From positions 4,712,001 through 4,776,000 of the forward strand of contig JAEVHH010000004.1 in the NCBI GenBank assembly GCA_017607445.1: a stretch of 64,000 nucleotides of DNA, in the 5' to 3' direction. Within the stretch, counting starts at the first letter, position 1, and each line of letters starts with the position of its first letter. Positions 57,109 through 64,000 of the stretch are shown here, piece by piece. This DNA comes from Histoplasma ohiense (taxonomy: Eukaryota; Ascomycota; Eurotiomycetes; Onygenales; Ajellomycetaceae). The translations under genes and the position numbers were made by a program. Under the pieces are notes generated by a model, which was given only the letters and a program-made list of their open reading frames with translations, had not been told where the DNA came from and made no database searches.

Positions 57109-59700
57109 TTCAGTGATATTTCAAGCATACATTAACAATGCTTTGTCTGATTTGTTGGATATATGTTGCATTGTCTATTTGGACGACATTCTCATATTCT
57201 TCAATTCAAAGCAGGAACATAAAGTGCATGTTACTAAGATGCTAGAATGTCTTGAGTGTGTGAATCTATTTGCAAAACTCTCTAAGTGTGAATTTGAAGT
57301 GGACAAAATCTCATTTCTGAGATTTGTTATAGATACAAATGATGTTGAGATGAAGTCAGACAGAGTCTTCACTATTGTGGAATGGCCTACATCTAAATCA
57401 ATTAAAGAGGTTCAATCCTTTTTGAGCTTTGCTAATTTCTATCAGTGATTTATTAAGTCTTTCTCCTCTATTGCAGCCCCATTATTTGAACTTACAAAAG
57501 GGAGCAAGAAGAGGGAAAGAAAAGCCACTTTTATATGAACAGAAGATGCTCAAAGTGCTTTTGATAAGCTCAAATTGTGCTTTATATGTGCTCCTCTATT
57601 AGCTCATTTTGACTCAGCTTGATGTATTCAGATTGAATCTGATGTGTTCACTTTTGCAGTCACTGCTATTCTGTCACAGTTGCAGAATGATGAGCACTGA
57701 CATTCAGTTGTCTTCTGATCAAGAAAGTTGATTGATGTGGAAATGTGTTATGATACTCATGATAAAAAACTCTTAGCTATTGTAGCAGCATTTAAGAATT
57801 GAAGACACTATCTGAAGAGAAGTCAGTATTCAATTCAAGTCTGATCTGATCATGCCAATCTGCAGTACTTTATGATGACTAAGAAACTGAACAGATGTCA
57901 GATCAGATGAATGAAAGCTTTATCTGCTTATGATTTTGTATTACTGCACCATTCTGAATCAAAGAATTCAGCTGATGGGCTCAGTTGTCATGCAGACTAC
58001 AGTGAGATCTATAATGGTCAAACTATGTTATCTACTCTGCAACAGAAGCTGAAATATGGAGTTAGACTAGACTGAGAAATTGATACTTCTTTTCAAAATG
58101 ATATTCCTTCTGATGTAGTCTGTGCACAGATCTCTAATGAGCAAAATGCTTCTTTTAATGAGTGAAAAGCACTTCATATGTTGACATCTTCTATCTCTCA
58201 TGTAAACTCTTCCTCTCTGATGTGTGTTGAGCAATATATGCCCCGGATTGCAGTCAATAAGGCTATTCTTGAGGACTCAGCATATACAGAAATGCTCAAA
58301 TCCTTCATCTCATTTCTGAGTAAAGCACAGAAGATTGATTCTTTTGCTGCTGAGCAAAGAAAGAAGATAAAAGAGAAGAATATAACTGTTGCTGAAAATA
58401 TGCTATGAACAATTTCTGAGGATGATATATTGTGTGCTGATGATTGTGTGTATGTCCCTCAACAAAAGACACTTATTGATGAAATTATCAGTGCAAACCA
58501 TGATGATCCGCAGGGGGGTCACTTTGATATAAAAAAGTTCATAGACAGTATTCAGAACAAATACTATTGACATGAGCTAGTCAGAGATATCAAAGATTAT
58601 ATATTCACTTATGATACTTGTCAAAGAGTAAAGTCAAAACAGCACAGATAATATAAAGAATTGGATACAATTCTCTTACCATCAAATCCTTTTAAGTTCA
58701 TTACTATGAATTTTATTACAGACTTGCCAGCCTCTACATTCCTCCATCAAATCTATGATGCAATTTTAGTGATTGTGAATATATATACCAAGTTTATGAT
58801 CTATATTCCTTGCATCAAAAACATTACAGCTGATGAACTAGTGGAAATCATTTATACCAAGTTCTATACAATTTACAGAGTACCCAAAAACCATATATTC
58901 AATCAAAGTTTGCTGTTTACAAGCCATTATTGGTCCATCTTTTGTTATATGCTAGGTGCACACTGGAAACTTTCAACAGCCTTTCACCCTCAAACAGATG
59001 ATCAAACAGAATGACAAAATCAAATCTTGAAGCATTACCTCTGATACTTTATCAACTATCATCAAGATGACTGAGCACACTGATTACCACTGACACAGTT
59101 TGTTTACAATACCTCTCAACATGCCTCTACTGAAATGGCATCTGCGGAAGCCTTAATGGGATATTGATCTGATTTGAAAATTAATATCAGCAAATCACCA
59201 CAATCAGTCGCCATACATGCTGCTAGCTGCATGAAACATATCAAGGAAACACATCATAAGCTCATTGAGAATCTACAAAAGACACAACAAGCACAGAAAA
59301 TCTATTATAATGCAAAACATAAGCTTCAACAATTTAAAATAGATGACTATGTCATGCTCAATGCAAAAAATCTTCAATTGCTGCATCTGGTTTGCAAACT
59401 TGATCATAAATATGTTGGACTCTTCAAGATTCTGAATACCATCAGAAAACAAACATACAAACTAGAACTGCCATCTTCATATAGAAACATTCATTCTGTA
59501 TTCCATATATCTTTATTGAAGCCATACAACTGCAGGAATGAAGCTCTATCAGAACCAGGACTGGAACTTGTTGATGGCAAAGAAGAATATCAAGTTGAAG
59601 AAATTCTTGAAAAATGACAATGAAAAAACAAACCTCTGGAATATCTTGTGAGATGAACAGGTTGGGGTCCTAGTGGTGATACATGAGAACTGGAAGAAAA
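57109..59700 (+). pseudogene. ChrA-1 pol continued: RT, RNase H, integrase, chromodomain
   Basis: RT resumes at the TadA-2 junction; YLDDILIF (57177-57200) is intact. RNase H spans about 57540-58000. Integrase is open at 58661-59014, but catalytic contexts are altered: MNFITDLP where a catalytic Asp is expected and NQSLLFTS for the SDRG site; HPQTDDQTE is kept. The C-terminal chromodomain at about 59570-59690 reads EEYQVEEILEK...LEYLVR and then TGA codons at Trp positions. In ChrA-2 the same stretches carry more stops. It would copy, integrate and target the element in working form. Confidence 0.82.
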
Positions 59701-61555
59701 CATATTGAATACTCACACATTCAAAATCTTTCTTGAACAAGAAAACAAACAACATATACAAAATCAATATACTTCCAAACACCAAAAGCATGAACATCAA
59801 GTTGAAAGACATCAGAAGCACAAATCTTAAATCAAAAAACACTAGAAGCACAAATCTCACTCAAACTTCAATCAAATACATTCTTTTTAGAAGAATTTTA
59901 TCAGAGAAAAGGGAAAAAAGAAAAAAATTCAATTTGAGTATAATAAATACAAAAAATAAAACATACAAACAAAGAAAAAACAAAGAAAACAGATTCTAAG
60001 AAAAGTCTAAAGATCTTCAGTTCATTCACTCTCATTTTATCTCTCATCTCTCATTTTCTCTTCTCTCTTCCATCATCTCTCTCATTCTCTCTCTCTGCCA
60101 CCCTCACCCAATACTCCTTCTGGTACTCATATATTACAGACATTCATTTTGAGTGTAGAGATATAGACAAATGTCTATTTCACAAGACATTTGTCTTCTC
60201 ACATCTTCTCTCCCTCATCAATCTATTCATTCTCCAGCACATTCAATGAAGAAAGGCATTTCCCCTCATCTTTTTCTTCCACTTCTTCATCATTCAGAGC
60301 ATCCTCTCCCTCTGCTCCACTGACATCAGTGGCAAATTGGCAAAAAAAGCAGGCATCACAGACACTGCTGCAGCCATCAACATCTTCACAACCTTCTTCA
60401 TTGACTCTTCAGCCAACTCCTCCCCCATCAATCTCTTCTCAATCAACCTCTCCACCACAGAGCTTCTGAAGCTTATCACTCTCAAAATCTTCATATTCTT
60501 CTCCACACCCTCCTCTTCCTCTAACATCTCTGCTCTGAAAGAATCAGACACAATCACAGTCTTCAAAACCTGCACTTCTGCAGACTCAGCTGCTGCCCAG
60601 CACTGAAATCATAGAACATTCATCTCTGCTCTATCTCAAGCAGACAGCATTGCCAGATGAGATGTGTTCAATTGTTTAACTAAATGATGAAGACAACTTT
60701 TGTGACTGGTCATGTTCTTCTCAGCTGTCACCTTCACAAAGATAAACACTCACCTGCATATGATGTGCCTCAGAAGAGGTGTATCACACATCTAGCATCA
60801 TTATCAGTATATCAACATTGCTAAGAACACTACTATCTATCCAAAAGCAAATTTGAAGAAAAAGAAAAAGAAAATAAGAATTAAAGAGAATTACTCATGG
60901 ATTTGCAGAATTTCTCTGCAGAGACACAAGTCTCACAACACTTCTGAGCATTTGACTTCAATGCACATCAAAAGTCAACATCCCTCAGCTTGGAGGCACA
61001 ACATTCACACAGAATCCAACTGTTGTGTGTCATGTGATTAGAGCTAGAGCAATATAACAAGTGAACAGTGAATGACACTATACAGAAATGAGCTAGTGGT
61101 GCACATGACCACACTAATAATGTCACTGACAAGGAACATCAACAATAATACATGATAAGTGCCCAAGAAACAACTTACTTAAAATTGGAATAACTGAGAG
61201 AGCCCATTTCAATAAAAGAGAGGGGGAGGGAGAATGATGATATAAAAATTTAAAAATTTTTTGGAAATGAGAAATTGCAGCAAAAGAGGCAAGAAGCTTT
61301 GATGATGATCAAGTTAAAAGAGAAGAGAAATCTTCAAGAGAAAAGAAATTCTTTTTGCTTCTCTGCATGCAACCCCTGACAACCAAAGAATCCACCAATT
61401 CCACCTCATTAGAAAATTGATAACAACACATATACAAGCTATCTAGGGAACACAATTGATATACTGCTATCAACAAGCAGATGGAAATGCAATTATCTAC
61501 TAGTAAGCAATCTATACATTCACTGAGAGCAGCTCTTATAAAAAAGAAGGGCAAT
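59701..61555 (+). other. Long ChrA-1 3' non-coding region
   Basis: Between the chromodomain and the 3' LTR. Contains a CT-rich stretch (60030-60110), the antisense frame, and sequence shared with ChrA-2 and ChrA-3. No sense-strand gene seen. Confidence 0.7.
60294..60731 (-). pseudogene. Antisense frame in the ChrA-1 3' region
   Basis: The minus strand from 60731 reads about 145 codons with two TGA stops at 60636-60638 and 60609-60611, exactly the codons affected in ChrA-2, then is open for 93 codons to 60294. Shared residues include NHKSCL/SHKSCL, LSA*xRAE, AAESAE, KTVIVS and EESMKK. GTG replaces the ChrA-2 ATG, so the true start is unknown. Strand choice rests on frame conservation; unrecognised protein. 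Confidence 0.45.
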
Positions 61556-61820
61556 TGTAATGCACTCATTTATTATTTCCTTATTATCTTTGCTTATTCT
61601 TATCTCTTTTCATTATACTCTTGCTACTGCTATTTCTATATGTATATATATATATCGATGTATGTATTTCGCACATCTTCTTTCTCTTTCTTTTCTTCCT
61701 TAGCAATTAGCTACACTATGTTACACTACTATATTACACTCTACAATATATTACTATTATCTCCACTACACTATAAACTATCTTCTACTGTTACTCTTCA
61801 CACTGTCACTACACCTCACA
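61556..61820 (+). repeat. ChrA-1 3' LTR
   Basis: TGTAATGCAC...ACCTCACA, 265 bp. Preceded by polypurine tract AAAAAAGAAGGG (61540-61551). Confidence 0.92.
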
Positions 61821-64000
61821 ATTAATCTTCATCTGTTGAACAACAATCTGTCTCAGTTCTGTGCACTTTAGAATCACAGAAAATTTCACTGAATAAATGT
61901 GTACATCTCAAACCACTCTGCAGCACTCTTCATCTCTGAATCAGAATCAATGAACTGAGTTTCACACATGAACACAAGCCACTTGAGAGTCTCTAACATC
62001 TCAGAAAAGAACATCATTAATTAAATCATCAGAGAAGTCTGCATACACTGTGACAAGTCAGAGCACTTCACAAATCAATGTTCAAATGCAATCACTCTGA
62101 GTAAACCCCTCACACATATGAATGCTGTGTCATCTATGAATAAGCAAGAACAGGAAAAAGACAAGCTCTCACTCTAAAATACAGACAAAAACTCAAGAAG
62201 CAGAAAGCTAACTGAAGATTTGAGCAGAAGATGCAAACAGACACAATTATAATCTCTGTCATTGTAAATAGTCTAGTCAATATATAAGCAATGATAGACA
62301 GTGGTTTTCTTCACTACACTCTTATAGACACTCAGTTGGTTGAGAAGCATAAGCTTCAGCATATTCTCTTTTTCAAACTGTATAAACTCAGTGAATTTGA
62401 CAGCCTCAGAGAATTCACCTCCTACAACATGATAAGATTTAATGTCAATATAGAAGAACATGAGAAAAAGAATGTATATATATATAAAATACAAAATCTT
62501 GAGTACAATCTAATACTCAGTCTATCATAACTCACAGAATTTGAAACCTTGTTGAATACATACAATTACTGTCTTATTTTTCCAGAAGACAATCATATTT
62601 ACAAAAAGAATGTTGATAGAACCACTGATCTCACTCAGATATCAGTGAAAGTGTACAAATTACTAATCTGTCAAATGCATGAGAAGAAGAATGTTCAAGT
62701 GTTCACTGCTAGTATGATGAATATCAAAAAAGTGTTAGAAAAGCTAGAACTCAAAGATCTCAAGAAATCATACAAGAAACTATTTGAATCATATGAAGAC
62801 TTTGCAGATATGTTCAATGAGAAAGAAGCTGAAAAGCTTTCTTCTCATTGAGAACTCAGTATAGATTATATAATTGAACTCATCAAAAAGAATAATAAGA
62901 ATCTGCAATCACTCTGAGATTCTCTCTATAGTATGTTATGTGATGAGCTTCTTGTTTTATGAAAAACACTCAATGAACTACTGAATAAAGATTTCATTCA
63001 TATTAGCCACTCATTCATCACAGCATCTGTACTATTTGTGAAGAAATCAGAAGAAGGCTTACAATTCTGTGTTGACTACTGAGAACTCAACAAAATTACA
63101 CAGAAGAACTGATACCCTCTCCCACTCATCAATGAAATACTCAAACAAATAGAAAAAGTAAAATGATTTATGAAGTTTGACATCTCTGCAGCCTTCTATA
63201 AGATAAGAATTAATGAAGATGATGAATGACTAACTGCTTTTCATACATATTACAGATTATATGAATGAACAGTGACTCTCTTTGAATTAGTGAATGCTCT
63301 GAGCATGTTTCAGAAATACATTAACTGAGCTCTATAAGATCTGCTCAATGAGATCATTTCAGTGTATATAAATGATATTCTGATCTTCACTGATGAATCA
63401 TTCACTGAGTATTACAAACACATACAACAAATGCTTGACTGTCTATGAAAAGCTGAACTGCAAGTGAATATTGACAAATACAACTTTGAGATCAAGTCTA
63501 TAATCTATCTAGAATTCATCATCAAAGCTGAAAAAGATGTATGTATGGATTCTAAGAAGATGGAAGCAATTCTCAACTGAAAGATATCAGTCTTGATAAA
63601 AGAGATTAGAAGTTTTCTAGAATTCATCAACTTCTACTGAAGATTCATCAAAGACTTCTTCAATATTGTACAATCACTGACAGATCTGATCTGAAAAGAC
63701 ACTGTATTTCAATGAACTGATGAAGCAGACACAGCATTCAAAAAGCTGAAGTGTATATTCACAAACACTTCAATGCTGCAATCATTTGATTCAGATAAGC
63801 ATATGATTCTCAAAACAGACATCTTGAATTGACCTCACAATTATAGAAAGTTCTACACAATCAGATAAATCCCATATATATATCAATCAGTTCTAAGCTC
63901 AAGAACTCTCACTTGAAGAATAATGAAGACTAGCAGCAGAAGCAGATGAATTCTGACAACAAGTTATCAAAGCTATACAAAATAAAGCATCTCAATTCTC
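61821..64000 (+). pseudogene. ChrB-2 gag end, protease and RT (continues past the window)
   Basis: Gag continues after the duplication attaa. A CCHC knuckle CIHCDKSEHFTNQC is at 62040-62081. The protease (62291-62530) begins MIDSGFLHYTL with intact DSG. The linker is 62549-62851 (QVFTASMMNIKKVLEKLEL). RT follows across TGA stops: SVLFVKKSEEGLQFCVDY, YPLPLINEIL and YINDILIFTDE (63367-63399; the catalytic YxDD reads YIND). It ends in the RNase H region at 64000. This RT is the part missing from ChrB-1. Confidence 0.8.

Larger units (their letters stand above)
52519..57121. repeat. Target-site duplication around TadA-2
   Basis: ttcagtgatattt occurs at 52519-52531 and 57109-57121. The empty site is seen once in ChrA-2 at 18935-18947 as ttcagtgacattt. 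Confidence 0.95.
49788..61820 (+). mobile_element. ChrA-1: complete chromovirus carrying a TadA insertion
   Basis: Two 265-bp LTRs (49788-50052, 61556-61820) and a 5-bp duplication attaa on both sides make this a complete insertion. Without TadA-2 the element would be about 7.4 kb. Order: gag, protease, RT, RNase H, integrase, chromodomain (typical chromovirus), then an unusually long 3' non-coding part of about 1.9 kb with an antisense frame. Point mutations, mostly TGA, have killed pol. Confidence 0.92.
48197..64000 (+). mobile_element. ChrB-2: chromovirus split by ChrA-1, runs off the window
   Basis: 5' LTR 48197-48730, gag from 49126, interruption by ChrA-1 at 49788-61820 (duplicated attaa at 49783-49787 and 61821-61825), then the rest of gag, protease and RT up to the window edge. 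Integrase, chromodomain and 3' LTR must lie beyond 64000. It is co-linear with ChrB-1 where both exist. Confidence 0.85.

Overview
This is fungal nuclear DNA, most likely from a filamentous ascomycete (Pezizomycotina). The evidence is Tad1-type LINEs with RNase H, chromodomain-bearing Ty3/gypsy elements, an intact SLC44-type transporter gene with a candidate 72-nt intron, and a sharp split between a CpG-containing gene island and AT-rich, almost CpG-free repeat DNA. I lean towards Eurotiomycetes/Onygenales, but the window does not prove it.

Layout. About 55 kb of the 64 kb is nested retrotransposons. I name four families: TadA and TadB (non-LTR, Tad1-like) and ChrA and ChrB (Ty3/gypsy chromoviruses). 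Left arm: 1-528 TadA fragment; 529-1272 GC-rich tRNA-derived SINE-like unit; 1273-14022 a TadB copy (TadB-2) split by a second, complete TadB copy (TadB-1, 1750-8448, with target-site duplication); 14023-14892 an unassigned retroelement-like stretch with a candidate LTR; 14893-15655 a TadA 3' fragment; 15656-30855 ChrA-2, interrupted by a repeat-rich insertion (17224-18704) and by a full-length TadA (22982-30208, 13-bp duplication); 30856-31371 unassigned; 31372-35896 ChrB-1 (minus strand) with both LTRs; 35897-37666 two TadB 5' fragments.

Gene island, about 37667-46300. Two convergent genes with ordinary base composition: a conserved-looking but unrecognised 837-aa protein (39579-42092, +) and a choline-transporter-like SLC44/CTL-family membrane protein (43043-45472, -) with a probable in-phase first intron.

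Right arm: 46300-47142 ChrB 3' fragment with LTR; 47143-48144 ChrA 3' fragment with LTR; 48145-48196 TadB sliver; 48197 to the window end ChrB-2, into whose gag a complete ChrA-1 (49788-61820, 5-bp duplication attaa) is inserted. ChrA-1 in turn carries a TadA copy (52532-57108, 13-bp duplication) with the internal inversion expected of twin priming. Order of insertion here is TadB, then ChrB-2, then ChrA-1, then TadA-2.

Mutation. Comparing copies shows CpG almost erased (to TpG/CpA), followed by changes mostly at CC/GG dinucleotides, with CpA largely spared. This is not the classical CpA-type RIP of Neurospora. The TadA reading frames lack CpG yet are largely intact, as if this LINE family had adapted to a CpG-directed defence. 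A second noteworthy signal is an antisense reading frame shared by two ChrA copies in their unusually long 3' region.
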